Numbered from the stretch's first letter, positions 1 to 6,522 are shown. The stretch is DNA of 10,666 nucleotides from Pseudomonadota bacterium (GCA_023387555.1 JAEWHY010000059.1:1-10666), one strand, 5' to 3'. Numbers and translations are program-made. The notes: generated by a model not told the origin, from the sequence alone.

Positions 1-536
1 GTGTCGGAGCCTTCGCGGCCGCCGTGACGCGCAGCGTCCGGACGGAACGACGGCAGGTCGATGATGGTCATGTCCGGCGCGAATTCAGCGAGTTCGGCCA
101 GATCCGGACGAATCAGCAGCGTACGAATGAACAGCGAATGCCAGGCGAGTTCGGTGAACACGCGCACCTTGATGCGATAGGTCTTGTCGGCGCCGCCATA
201 GAGGTCCTGCGCGAACAGCGACTTGCCTTTGCAGTGCGCGAGGAAGTCCGCATAGAGATTGTCGAAATGCTCTTTCGAGAGCTTGCGGTTGCCGTCCCAC
301 CACACGCTGTCGCGGGTGAGGTCGTCGACCACGGTGTGCTTGTCCTTCGGCGAGCGGCCGGTGTGATGGCCGGTCTCGGCGCAAAGCGCCCCGCCCGCGA
401 CGATGTTGCCCTCGCCGGCTGCGATCGCGCGCTCATAGAGCGGCGCATCGGTCAGATTCCAGTGAACGGCCTGAAGATCCGTCAGACCGAATTTGTCCGC
501 CCCGTAAGCCTGGTTTCTTACGCCCGTTTCCTGCAC
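1..536 (-). CDS. pckA: Phosphoenolpyruvate carboxykinase (ATP), N-terminal part
   Basis: The enzyme decarboxylates and phosphorylates oxaloacetate to PEP using ATP in the cytosol; it is the entry step of gluconeogenesis from TCA-cycle acids. About 178 N-terminal residues are visible and the rest (the family is about 530-540 aa) lies beyond the left edge. The sequence opens (M)QETGVRNQAYGADKFGL, the usual rhizobial PckA N-terminus, and carries the family signature TGRSPKDK at residues 59-66, with R61 in the oxaloacetate-binding arginine position. It continues with LYGGADKTYRIKVRVF and AWHSLFIRTLLIRP, both typical of the N-terminal domain. The start is GTG at 534-536, chosen because a clean GGAGGG ribosome site lies 6 nt upstream and the next in-frame residues match the family start. 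The gene lies near chvI/chvG, as in other rhizobia, but here two minus-strand genes intervene. Identity is very secure; only the 3' part is missing. Confidence 0.96.
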   Translation of the reverse strand, partial: MQETGVRNQAYGADKFGLTDLQAVHWNLTDAPLYERAIAAGEGNIVAGGALCAETGHHTGRSPKDKHTVVDDLTRDSVWWDGNRKLSKEHFDNLYADFLAHCKGKSLFAQDLYGGADKTYRIKVRVFTELAWHSLFIRTLLIRPDLAELAEFAPDMTIIDLPSFRPDAARHGGREGSD

Positions 537-542
537 GGAATG

Positions 543-548
543 CCCTCC
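543..548 (-). promoter_or_regulatory. Ribosome binding site of pckA
   Basis: On the minus strand the sequence reads GGAGGG, 6 nt before GTG at 536. It fixes the GTG as the translation start, since there is no ATG near the conserved N-terminus. Confidence 0.8.
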
Positions 549-814
549 GAAAAACGCTTCAAGCCGCTTTTCGCGGCCAGCTTCTGTCACACGCCGATGT
601 GAGTGTGGCCCTGAGATAGCTCAAAAATGCGACCCGGCGGATCGCGCGGTTTCTTAGAGCCGCACCGACCTTATGCCAAGCATTTTGACGCCGCATGGTT
701 GCGGTCAAAGCCTTATTGCATCGCAACAAATGCCGGTAAGATGTGCAGTCCGACGCGTTAAGGATGTCGCTAGCGAGGCTCCTCTGCCGCACCGCGTTTT
801 TTGCTCGCGCGCCT

Positions 815-848
815 GTCACCGGCACGGTGCCGAAACGATCACGGTGAC
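815..848 (-). terminator. Inverted repeat after the OmpA-like gene (possible terminator, no U-tract)
   Basis: GTCACCG at 815-821 pairs perfectly with CGGTGAC at 842-848. A second small palindrome (GGCACGGTGCC, 821-831) lies in the loop and shares base 821 with the outer arm. It lies about 40 nt past the stop codon of the minus-strand OmpA-like gene, so a 3'-end role is possible. No T-run follows on that strand, so it may instead be a protein site in the pckA upstream region. Confidence 0.3.
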
Positions 849-888
849 CGCGCCGGCCGCCCCTCTGGTTTCCCTGCAAAGGGCAGGA

Positions 889-1512
889 TCAGTTGGTGAC
901 GTTGACGACCTCGACGCGGCGGTTTTCGCCAGACCGCGGCTGGCTCGGAACCTTGAGCCGCTCGAATCCGAAACCGAACACCGCGAGCTTGTCGGGCGCG
1001 ATGCCGTGCCGCTCGATCAGATAGCGTCGGACCGACTGCGCGCGCCGGTGAGACAGGCCAAGATTGTATTCGGGGGTGCCCGCCGCGTCGGTGTGGCCAT
1101 TCAGGACGATGCTGGCGCCCTTGAGGCCGGGCGACTTCAGGGCCGCACCAAGCTCGTCCACCGCGGCCGCGGCCTTCGGTCCGATCACATCCGAATTGTA
1201 GTCGAAGAAGATTGCGAGATCGATTTTCGGTCTGTCCTCGATGACCTTGGCGGCTTCATCCCGCTCTTCCATGGAGGCGGGCTTGACCTCCTCGATCGAG
1301 ATCGCGCGGCTGAGGCTGCGCGTCATCACCCGCTGGGCGGCGGCGGCATTGGGGTCGGCGGTGAGGGACCGCGTCAGGCTGCGGGTCTTGCTGGTGGCCT
1401 TCGGCGTCAGCGCTTCTTCGATTCTGCTCGATTGCGCATAGGACGGAACCGCGGCCGCAATTCCGAACACAAAGGCGATGGCGGCGATGATGAAATTCGT
1501 CGTGCGCGTCAT
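889..1512 (-). CDS. Secreted OmpA-domain peptidoglycan-binding protein
   Basis: A 207-aa protein. A signal peptide is visible: a short basic start (MTRTT), a hydrophobic core at about residues 7-22 and a likely cleavage after A26 (PSYA-QS). No cysteine lipobox and no beta-barrel segment are present, so the product should be periplasmic and soluble or held by peptidoglycan. Residues 28-90 are a charged linker with a repeated TRSL motif (42-49 and 63-66). Residues 96-207 form an OmpA C-terminal domain: IDLAIFFDYNSDVI, then NGHTDAAGTPEYN (137-149), LSHRRAQSVRRYL (152-164) and the closing GENRRVEVVN. D141 and R156 fit the diaminopimelate-binding positions. The start is ATG at 1512 rather than further upstream because it begins the signal peptide and follows a GAGGG ribosome site. 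It lies 138 bp downstream of the hugZ-like gene on the same strand. It probably links envelope to cell wall; the specific role is unknown. Confidence 0.85.
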   Translation of the reverse strand: MTRTTNFIIAAIAFVFGIAAAVPSYAQSSRIEEALTPKATSKTRSLTRSLTADPNAAAAQRVMTRSLSRAISIEEVKPASMEERDEAAKVIEDRPKIDLAIFFDYNSDVIGPKAAAAVDELGAALKSPGLKGASIVLNGHTDAAGTPEYNLGLSHRRAQSVRRYLIERHGIAPDKLAVFGFGFERLKVPSQPRSGENRRVEVVNVTN

Positions 1513-1650
1513 AGGCCTGCCCTCAGTCAAGACGGTCCCCCGGAATGCTACCATAGCGGGTTGCAACGCGCAGTGCCTCGGCGCGCATCCGCCCTGGTTT
1601 GTCGGCCTCGCTCGCGTTCCGGTTCAAGATTGGCCGCCAGATTTTTCCTT

Positions 1651-2388
1651 TCAGCGCAGCGCTCGTGCCTCCTGCGCCATTTGCACGAGCACCGCCCGCA
1701 GCGGTCCAGAACCATTCACCCGCTGGGGGAATGGCACGCGCACCGCGACACGCCCGTTCTGCAGTTCCAGCCCCTCGGGATCGAAGCCGGCGCAGCGCCA
1801 GTCGCCGTCCGGTGCGCCGTACAGGTTGGTGGCATAGAGCCGGCAGGCGTCGGCATGGTCCTCGTTCATGTGGGCGGATGCGCGGTCTTCCGATGCCAGC
1901 AGATCGTCGGCGCCCGCGGGATCGACCAGAATGTCCTGCGCCTTCAGATCGACGATGCGGCCGAAGCCCGCCACCAGATGCGCCGATGCAATCTCGATCC
2001 GGTAGAAGGCGAAATCGGCAAAGCCCGCGAACATCTCGGCTTCCGGCTGGCGCGCGAGATAACGGCGCCGGTCGTGCGCGTCGGTGGTCACGGAGGCGCG
2101 GCCCATCAGCATGACGCGCGCGCCCTGCAGCGGATCGCCCTCCTTGCGCTCGTCCAGCATCAGCGAAACGCGGCTGTCGGCGATCACGTTTTTTGTATGA
2201 ATCGCAAGTTTCGAGATCAGCAGCAGGGGCGCTCCGTCGAACGCGGTCGCGACGTTGACCAGCGAGCAATACGGGTCTCCAGAGCCTGGAATCAGCGTTG
2301 CGAGCGCCCCGGAGCGCGCTTCGCGCATGAGTTTCTTCGCAGCGATCTTCGGATCGAAATCAGCCTTGGGTTGCATTGATTGTCTCAT
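1651..2388 (-). CDS. HugZ-family protein (FMN-binding split barrel + DUF2470)
   Basis: A 245-aa cytosolic protein. The N-terminal half (about 10-150) reads as a pyridoxamine-oxidase-like split barrel: LMREARSGALATL, PYCSLVNVATAFDGAPLLLISKL and IADSRVSLML are typical strands and flavin-pocket segments of this fold. The C-terminal third contains AHMNEDHADACRLYA, the hallmark of DUF2470. This two-domain order is that of HugZ/HutZ heme-utilisation proteins, some of which degrade heme; many rhizobial members are of unknown substrate, so heme degradation here is an inference. No signal peptide. Two starts are close: ATG at 2388 (MRQSMQP) and ATG at 2376 (MQPKADF); neither has a strong ribosome site, and I took the longer. 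A further in-frame extension to 2439 looks non-coding. The gene is divergent from chvI across 174 bp, so both promoters lie in that space. Confidence 0.85.
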   Translation of the reverse strand: MRQSMQPKADFDPKIAAKKLMREARSGALATLIPGSGDPYCSLVNVATAFDGAPLLLISKLAIHTKNVIADSRVSLMLDERKEGDPLQGARVMLMGRASVTTDAHDRRRYLARQPEAEMFAGFADFAFYRIEIASAHLVAGFGRIVDLKAQDILVDPAGADDLLASEDRASAHMNEDHADACRLYATNLYGAPDGDWRCAGFDPEGLELQNGRVAVRVPFPQRVNGSGPLRAVLVQMAQEARALR

Positions 2389-2513
2389 CTGTCGCTGCCG
2401 GGATGCAGCGTCGCATTCCCGTGCTGGCCGGGTGAACAAAAGAGGGATATGGTCGTCATTCGAGCAGAATCATGGAGTTGTTGCCGAATAGTCACATTTC
2501 GGCCCAGCTTTGC

Positions 2514-2544
2514 GGGCTTCAAGCCCCTCGGGGATTCCACCGAG
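2514..2544 (+). repeat. Two adjacent hairpins in the chvI leader
   Basis: GGGCTT-C-AAGCCC (2514-2526) is followed directly by CTCGG-GGATTCCA-CCGAG (2527-2544). The second arm ends 9 nt before the chvI ribosome site (2553-2558). They may be RNA hairpins in the chvI leader or protein sites in the shared hugZ-like/chvI promoter space. No T-run follows. Confidence 0.4.
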
Positions 2545-2562
2545 CTGAAGAAAAGAGGCGTC

Positions 2563-3264
2563 ATGCCGACCATCGCTCTCGTCGACGACGACCGCAACAT
2601 TCTCACGTCCGTGTCCATTGCGCTGGAAGCCGAGGGGTATCGGATCATGACCTACACCGACGGCGCCTCGGCGCTTGACGGTTTCAAGTCGTCGCCGCCC
2701 GATCTTGCGATTCTCGATATCAAGATGCCGCGCATGGACGGCATGGAGCTGCTGCGCCGGGTCCGGCAGAAAACCGACATGCCGGTGATTTTCCTGACCT
2801 CCAAGGACGAGGAGATCGACGAATTGTTCGGCCTGAAGATGGGCGCGGACGATTTTATCCGGAAGCCCTTCTCGCAGCGGCTGCTGGTCGAGCGCGTCAA
2901 GGCGGTGCTGCGCCGTGGCCAGCCCAAGGACGGCACGGCCCCGAAGGAGATCGATACCGCCAAGGTGCTGGAGCGCGGCCTGCTGCGCATGGATCCGGAG
3001 CGTCACACCTGCACCTGGAAGATGGAGCCGGTCACGCTGACCGTCACCGAGTTCCTGATCCTGCAGGCGCTGGCGAGCCGCCCCGGCGTCGTGAAAAGCC
3101 GCAACGCGCTGATGGACGCGGCCTATGACGACCAGGTTTACGTCGATGACCGCACCATCGACAGCCACATCAAGCGGCTGCGCAAGAAGTTCAAGGTCGT
3201 GGACGATGACTTCGACATGATCGAGACCCTTTACGGCGTCGGCTACCGTTTCAAGGAAGCCTGA
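2563..3264 (+). CDS. chvI: Response regulator ChvI (OmpR/PhoB family)
   Basis: A 233-aa two-component response regulator, partner of ChvG encoded just downstream. The receiver domain (1-120) has the acidic pocket D8-D9-D10, phospho-acceptor D52 in ILDIKMP, switch T79 in FLTSK and K101 in RKPFS. A winged-helix DNA-binding domain (about 140-233) follows, ending DDRTIDSHIKRLRKKF...GVGYRF, the standard OmpR-type close. Length and motifs fit ChvI/BvrR/ExoR-linked regulators of rhizobia, Agrobacterium and Brucella. In that family the pair controls acid response, exopolysaccharide, flagella and outer-membrane composition; the local regulon is not shown here. The ATG at 2563 is preferred over longer in-frame starts: it begins the receiver fold (MPTIALVDDD) and has AAGAGG 4 nt upstream. 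chvG follows after 82 bp that hold a hairpin and a candidate promoter. Confidence 0.96.
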   Translation: MPTIALVDDDRNILTSVSIALEAEGYRIMTYTDGASALDGFKSSPPDLAILDIKMPRMDGMELLRRVRQKTDMPVIFLTSKDEEIDELFGLKMGADDFIRKPFSQRLLVERVKAVLRRGQPKDGTAPKEIDTAKVLERGLLRMDPERHTCTWKMEPVTLTVTEFLILQALASRPGVVKSRNALMDAAYDDQVYVDDRTIDSHIKRLRKKFKVVDDDFDMIETLYGVGYRFKEA

Positions 3265-3270
3265 CTACCG

Positions 3271-3292
3271 CGGCCGGGCGCTGGCCCGGCCG
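3271..3292 (+). terminator. Perfect GC-rich hairpin between chvI and chvG (attenuator or terminator-like)
   Basis: A 9-bp perfect stem CGGCCGGGC / GCCCGGCCG closed by a GCTG tetraloop begins 6 nt after the chvI stop codon. There is no T-run behind it, so complete intrinsic termination is unlikely. It may partly terminate transcription, or stabilise the chvI message 3' end, so that chvI and chvG reach different levels. The stem is palindromic and would form on either strand. Confidence 0.6.
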
Positions 3293-3293
3293 T

Positions 3294-3322
3294 CTGACAT
3301 CTCGGCCGCATTGCACTAGATT
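3294..3322 (+). promoter_or_regulatory. Candidate sigma-70-type promoter for chvG
   Basis: CTGACA (3294-3299; 5 of 6 match to TTGACA) is separated by exactly 17 nt from TAGATT (3317-3322; 4 of 6 match to TATAAT). It lies directly behind the chvI hairpin and would start transcription near 3329, giving chvG a short leader of under 20 nt to ATG 3347, or about 54 nt to GTG 3383. Based on sequence match only. Confidence 0.45.
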
Positions 3323-3346
3323 GGGGCCACCCCTGGTGTCGACACA

Positions 3347-5173
3347 ATGCGGCTTGGGGGCGAAACCCAGGGCGCAAGCGACGTGCTCGATCGAACCAAG
3401 CAGCTGACCGTGGACAGCGCGGCCGCCGAGCGGACCGGCGACGACGCGTCTGCGCGCCCGGAAAAGCGCGGCATCCTGCGGCGGCTTGCCGAATACTGGC
3501 ATTATTTCGTCGGCCAGGGTTCCTCGAGCCTGACGCGCCGGATCGTCTTTCTCAACGTCGCGAGCCTCGTCGCGCTGTTCATTGGCATCCTCTATCTCTC
3601 GCAGTCGCGCCAGTTCTTCATTGAGGCCCGGATCCGCAGCCTGCAGGTCCAGGCCGAAATCATCGCCGGCGCCATCGCCGCATCCGCGGCCGTTGAAACC
3701 GATTCGATCACCATCGATCCCGACCGCCTGCTCGAATTGCAGCTTGGCGAGACCTACGGGGCCGACGACGGGACGCTCGAGTTCTCGATCAATCCGGAAC
3801 GGGTGGCCCCGGTCCTGCGGCGGCTGATTTCGCCGACCAATACCCGCGCACGCATCTACGATCGGGAAGGCGTGCTGCTGCTGGACAGCCGCAGCCTCTA
3901 TGGCCGCGGCGACGTCCTGCGCTTCGATCTGCCGAGCTCGGAGGCCGAACGGCCAGGCTGGTTCCAGCGGCGGTGGCTTTCGATCCAGAAATGGCTCACG
4001 CGCGGCGACCTGCCGATCTACCAGGAACTCGGCTCGCAGAACGGCAAGGGTTATCCCGAGGTCGCCAGCGCACTCAAAGGCAATACCAACTCCGTCGTCC
4101 GCATGAATACGCGCGGCGAAGTGATCGTGTCGGTCGCGACCCCGCTGCAGCGTTTCCGGGCCGTGCGCGGCGTGTTGCTGCTGTCGACGCAAGGGGCGGA
4201 TATCGAGGACAGCGTCGCGGCCGAGCGACTGGCGATCCTGAAGGTGTTCCTGGTCGCGGCTGTGATCATGACGGTCCTGTCGGTGTTCCTTGCGCGCACC
4301 ATCGCAGGCCCGGTGCGGCGTCTTGCCGATGCGGCGGAGCGGGTGCGGCGGCGGGTGCGTTCGCGCGTCGAGATTCCGGACTTCACCAACCGCAAGGACG
4401 AAATCGGCGACCTGTCGGGCGCGCTGCGGGAGATGACCAATGTGCTCTACAGCCGCATCGAGGCCATCGAAAGCTTTGCCGCCGATGTCGCGCACGAACT
4501 CAAGAACCCGCTGACCTCGCTGCGCTCCGCGGTCGAGACCATTCCGCTGGCCAAGACCCAGGAGAGCAAGGAGCGGCTGTTCGCCGTGATCCAGCACGAC
4601 GTGAAGCGTCTTGACCGGCTGATTTCCGATATTTCCGACGCCAGCCGTCTCGACGCGGAATTGCAGCGCCAGGAATCGGTGCCGACCAACCTGCATACGC
4701 TGCTGACCACGGTGGTGACGGTCGCCAATGATGCGCGGCTCGACGACGGCGTGCATGTCGCGCTGTCTTTCGAGGGCGGCGGACCGCAGTCCTTCGTCGT
4801 GCCGGGGCATGACTCGCGCATCGGCCAGGTCATCGACAATCTGATCGCCAATGCGCGGTCGTTCTCGTCACCGGGCGGCACCGTCCGGGTCACTGCGCGG
4901 CGCGTCCGCGACAAGGTCGAGATCATCGTCGACGACGACGGGCCCGGCATTCGCCCCGATGCCATGACGAAGATCTTCGATCGCTTCTACACTGACCGTC
5001 CGCATCAGGGCTTCGGCAATAATTCAGGTCTCGGCCTTTCGATCTCCAAGCAGATCATCGAAGCGCATGGCGGGAAAATCTGGGCGGAGAACCGCCGCGG
5101 CGTGCCGACCCACGACGGCGCCGACCCGCTGATCCTCGGCGCACGCTTCGTCGTGCAATTGCCGGCGGCGTAA
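3347..5173 (+). CDS. chvG: Sensor histidine kinase ChvG
   Basis: A 608-aa inner-membrane histidine kinase that phosphorylates ChvI. The cytosolic N-tail (1-65) is basic near the membrane. TM1 spans about 66-85 (RIVFLNVASLVALFIGILYL), the periplasmic sensor domain about 86-296, and TM2 about 297-318 (ILKVFLVAAVIMTVLSVFLA). HAMP follows (about 319-372). The DHp helix has SFAADVAHELKNPLTSLRSA with the phospho-accepting H383. The ATPase domain carries N-box NLIANA (498-503), G1 VDDDGPGI (528-535), F-box IFDRFYT (543-549) and G2 NNSGLGLS (558-565). In relatives the periplasmic domain is held inactive by ExoR; no exoR is in this window. Start choice is open: ATG 3347 has no obvious ribosome site, and GTG 3383 (VLDRTKQL) is an alternative that also lacks a good one. 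hprK follows 17 nt after the stop, so the two are probably co-transcribed. Confidence 0.95.
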   Translation: MRLGGETQGASDVLDRTKQLTVDSAAAERTGDDASARPEKRGILRRLAEYWHYFVGQGSSSLTRRIVFLNVASLVALFIGILYLSQSRQFFIEARIRSLQVQAEIIAGAIAASAAVETDSITIDPDRLLELQLGETYGADDGTLEFSINPERVAPVLRRLISPTNTRARIYDREGVLLLDSRSLYGRGDVLRFDLPSSEAERPGWFQRRWLSIQKWLTRGDLPIYQELGSQNGKGYPEVASALKGNTNSVVRMNTRGEVIVSVATPLQRFRAVRGVLLLSTQGADIEDSVAAERLAILKVFLVAAVIMTVLSVFLARTIAGPVRRLADAAERVRRRVRSRVEIPDFTNRKDEIGDLSGALREMTNVLYSRIEAIESFAADVAHELKNPLTSLRSAVETIPLAKTQESKERLFAVIQHDVKRLDRLISDISDASRLDAELQRQESVPTNLHTLLTTVVTVANDARLDDGVHVALSFEGGGPQSFVVPGHDSRIGQVIDNLIANARSFSSPGGTVRVTARRVRDKVEIIVDDDGPGIRPDAMTKIFDRFYTDRPHQGFGNNSGLGLSISKQIIEAHGGKIWAENRRGVPTHDGADPLILGARFVVQLPAA

Positions 5174-5190
5174 TACGCAAGGGACGTCCG

Positions 5191-5652
5191 GTGACCACGC
5201 CAGCGCCGACCATCCATGCCACCGCGGTGCTGCTCGGCCATTGCGGCATCCTCATCCGCGGCCCCTCGGGGTCGGGGAAATCGCGGCTGGCGCTGTCGCT
5301 CCTGCAATCGGCAGGGGGCGGCTTTGCGCGTCTTGTCGGCGACGACCGTATCCATCTCGAGGCGGTCCATGGCCGCCTGCTGATGCGGCCGGCGACTGCG
5401 CTCGCGGGCTTGATCGAGGTCCGGGGGCTTGGCGTGGTCCGGCGGCCGTTCGAGCCGGTGGCGGTCGCCGAACTGGTGGTCGACCTCGCTGCCGCCGATT
5501 CGGGGCGGCTGCCGGAGCAGGCTGCTACCACCGTGGACATGCTGGGAATTCGCCTCGCGCGGCTTCCGGTCGCACCCGGGGTCGATCCGAAGCCGCTATT
5601 ATTAGATTTCTTGCGTGGAAGCGCAGGCGACAAACACAGTTCGGCGATGTGA
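5191..5652 (+). CDS. hprK: HPr kinase/phosphorylase, short alphaproteobacterial form
   Basis: A 153-aa protein that corresponds only to the C-terminal catalytic domain of Gram-positive HPrK/P (those are about 310 aa); the short form is normal in alphaproteobacteria. It phosphorylates HPr on a serine with ATP and can reverse this with phosphate, linking energy state to the PTS. Visible motifs are Walker A GPSGSGKS (24-31, K30/S31), the acidic pair in VGDDR (49-53), and the family signature LIEVRGLGVV (74-83). The start is GTG 5191, with AAGGGA 6 nt upstream; the fold begins at once (HATAVLLGHCGILIRG), which supports it. It sits 17 nt behind chvG and upstream of EIIA and HPr, its substrate. This order is conserved in rhizobia and Brucella. 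A 177-bp gap separates it from EIIA, longer than expected within one operon. Confidence 0.94.
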   Translation: MTTPAPTIHATAVLLGHCGILIRGPSGSGKSRLALSLLQSAGGGFARLVGDDRIHLEAVHGRLLMRPATALAGLIEVRGLGVVRRPFEPVAVAELVVDLAAADSGRLPEQAATTVDMLGIRLARLPVAPGVDPKPLLLDFLRGSAGDKHSSAM

Positions 5653-5708
5653 TTTCCCTGAAGGCCGGCGCCGAGGCCCTCGCAAAAAGTCTGTGGCTTT
5701 CCTAGCTA

Positions 5709-5763
5709 TTGCAATGCAACATGACCTCGAAAACGCCCGGGCGGGCCTTGCAATGCGTTTTCG
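5709..5763 (+). repeat. Structured segment between hprK and EIIA: inverted repeat and repeated TTGCAATGC
   Basis: CGAAAACGC (5728-5736) and GCGTTTTCG (5755-5763) form a perfect 9-bp inverted repeat with an 18-nt loop. The left arm overlaps a CGCCCGGGCG palindrome (5734-5743). The 9-mer TTGCAATGC occurs twice (5709-5717, 5748-5756), the first as part of palindrome TTGCA-A-TGCAA and the second reaching into the right arm. The whole lies 67 nt or more upstream of the EIIA start. It could be a terminator-like hairpin behind hprK, an operator for an EIIA-HPr promoter, or an RNA processing site. I could not find a convincing -35/-10 pair nearby. Confidence 0.5.
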
Positions 5764-5829
5764 GTTGGTCAAGATGAGCGCCCTTTCGTGCGGCGCCCGC
5801 GAAGCGAAAATCGCCCGCCGGAGTCCTTG

Positions 5830-6231
5830 ATGATCGGCCTTGTTCTCGTCACCCACGGTCGCCTTGCCGTGGAATTTCGCTCGGCGCTTGAGCATGTGGT
5901 CGGTCCGCAGAAGCAGATCGAAGCCATCACGATTGGCCCTGACGACGATGTCGAGCAGCGCCGCAAGGATATCATCGAGGCGGTCAAGCGGGTCGACACC
6001 GGCGACGGCGTCGCCATCCTGACCGACATGTTCGGCGGCACCCCGTCCAATCTCGCGATCTCCTGCATGAGCCGGCCGAAGGTCGAGGTGGTCGCGGGTA
6101 TCAATCTGCCGATGCTGGTCAAACTTGCGAAGGTGCGTGGCGATCAGCCCTTGCCTGAGGCGGTCGCAGCCGCGCAGGATGCGGGCCGCAAGTATGTCAC
6201 CATCGCAAGCCGGGTGCTGGCCGGAAAATGA
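5830..6231 (+). CDS. PTS EIIA component, mannose (EIIA-Man) family, regulatory
   Basis: A 133-aa cytosolic phosphocarrier. The sequence begins MIGLVLVTHGRLAVEF, with H9 as the phospho-accepting histidine, and carries TDMFGGTPSN (65-74), the EIIA-Man family signature. It receives phosphate from HPr. No EIIB, EIIC or EIID permease partner is in the window, and in this group such genes are usually absent, so the role is regulatory, not sugar transport. The start is ATG 5830: GGAG lies 6 nt upstream and the fold starts there; an in-frame extension to 5788 (MRRPRSEN) does not look native. Its last 4 nt (ATGA, 6228-6231) overlap the HPr start, so the two are translationally coupled. It is encoded 177 bp after hprK, with an inverted repeat between. 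In Brucella the equivalent PTS genes are linked with BvrR/BvrS, consistent with the order here. Confidence 0.93.
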   Translation: MIGLVLVTHGRLAVEFRSALEHVVGPQKQIEAITIGPDDDVEQRRKDIIEAVKRVDTGDGVAILTDMFGGTPSNLAISCMSRPKVEVVAGINLPMLVKLAKVRGDQPLPEAVAAAQDAGRKYVTIASRVLAGK

Positions 6232-6512
6232 AAGCCGACGGCGCGGTCGTTCGCGTACTCGAAATCTGCAACAAGAAGGGCCTGCACGCGCGGGCCTCGG
6301 CGAAGTTCGTGCAGACGGTCGAGCGCTTCGACGCCGATGTGAAGGTGACGCGCGGCAACGAGACCGTCGGCGGCAATTCGATCATGGGATTGATGATGCT
6401 GGGCGCGGGCCCTGGCTCGACCATCACGGTCGAGGCGAGCGGCAAGGACGCCGCTGCGGTTGTCGACGCGATCGAAAGCCTGATTGGCGGGCGGTTCGAC
6501 GAGGACGACTGA
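6228..6512 (+). CDS. ptsH: Phosphocarrier protein HPr
   Basis: A 94-aa HPr. NKKGLHARASAKFV contains the PEP-dependent phosphorylation site H20 (equivalent of His15), and GGNSIMGLMML contains S51 (equivalent of Ser46), the target of HPr kinase. Both regulatory residues are therefore intact, matching the presence of hprK two genes upstream. It carries phosphate from enzyme I (PtsP-type in this group, not in the window) to EIIA proteins. A few extra residues at both ends compared with the 85-88 aa classical form, including an acidic FDEDD tail, are usual for rhizobial HPr. The start overlaps the EIIA stop (ATGA), and there is only a weak upstream GG-rich ribosome site, so translation is likely coupled. 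A palindrome follows 10 nt after the stop. Confidence 0.95.
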   Translation: MKADGAVVRVLEICNKKGLHARASAKFVQTVERFDADVKVTRGNETVGGNSIMGLMMLGAGPGSTITVEASGKDAAAVVDAIESLIGGRFDEDD

Positions 6513-6522
6513 TCCTCGACTG

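Larger units (their letters stand above)
537..888. other. 352-bp gap between pckA and the OmpA-like gene
   Basis: No convincing gene was found here. Long frames in this stretch have no recognisable domain and poor codon quality. The stretch must carry the pckA promoter and leader (minus strand), but I cannot point to a good -35/-10 pair. Visible structures are a small hairpin GCCGC-TTTTC-GCGGC at 563-577, lying 14 nt upstream of the pckA ribosome site; a CCGCA-TGGT-TGCGG hairpin near 692-705; and a larger inverted repeat at 815-848 close to the end of the OmpA-like gene. The 563-577 hairpin would sit in the pckA mRNA leader. Confidence 0.5.

Noticed and set aside
673..2379. Long plus-strand open frame of 568 codons covering the OmpA-like and hugZ-like genes
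   Set aside because: It is antisense to two genes with clear domain signatures, has arginine- and glycine-rich shadow composition, and shows no recognisable domain.
2380..2562. N-terminal extension of chvI from an upstream in-frame ATG
   Set aside because: The added residues look unlike protein, the ATG at 2563 has a ribosome site and begins the receiver domain exactly as in the family.
3251..4810. 519-codon minus-strand frame opposite chvG
   Set aside because: Composition (His/Arg/Gln/Asp-rich) is that of an antisense shadow in GC-rich DNA; the opposite strand encodes an unmistakable histidine kinase.
5695..5714. Possible sigma-54 promoter (TGGC...TTGCA) upstream of EIIA
   Set aside because: The GG and GC elements are separated by 14 nt rather than the required 10.
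5615..5830. 71-codon plus-strand frame filling the hprK-EIIA gap, with its TGA overlapping the EIIA ATG
   Set aside because: The stop/start overlap is tempting, but its start lies inside hprK without a ribosome site, the peptide is Arg/Ala-rich with no domain, and the gap holds DNA structure instead.
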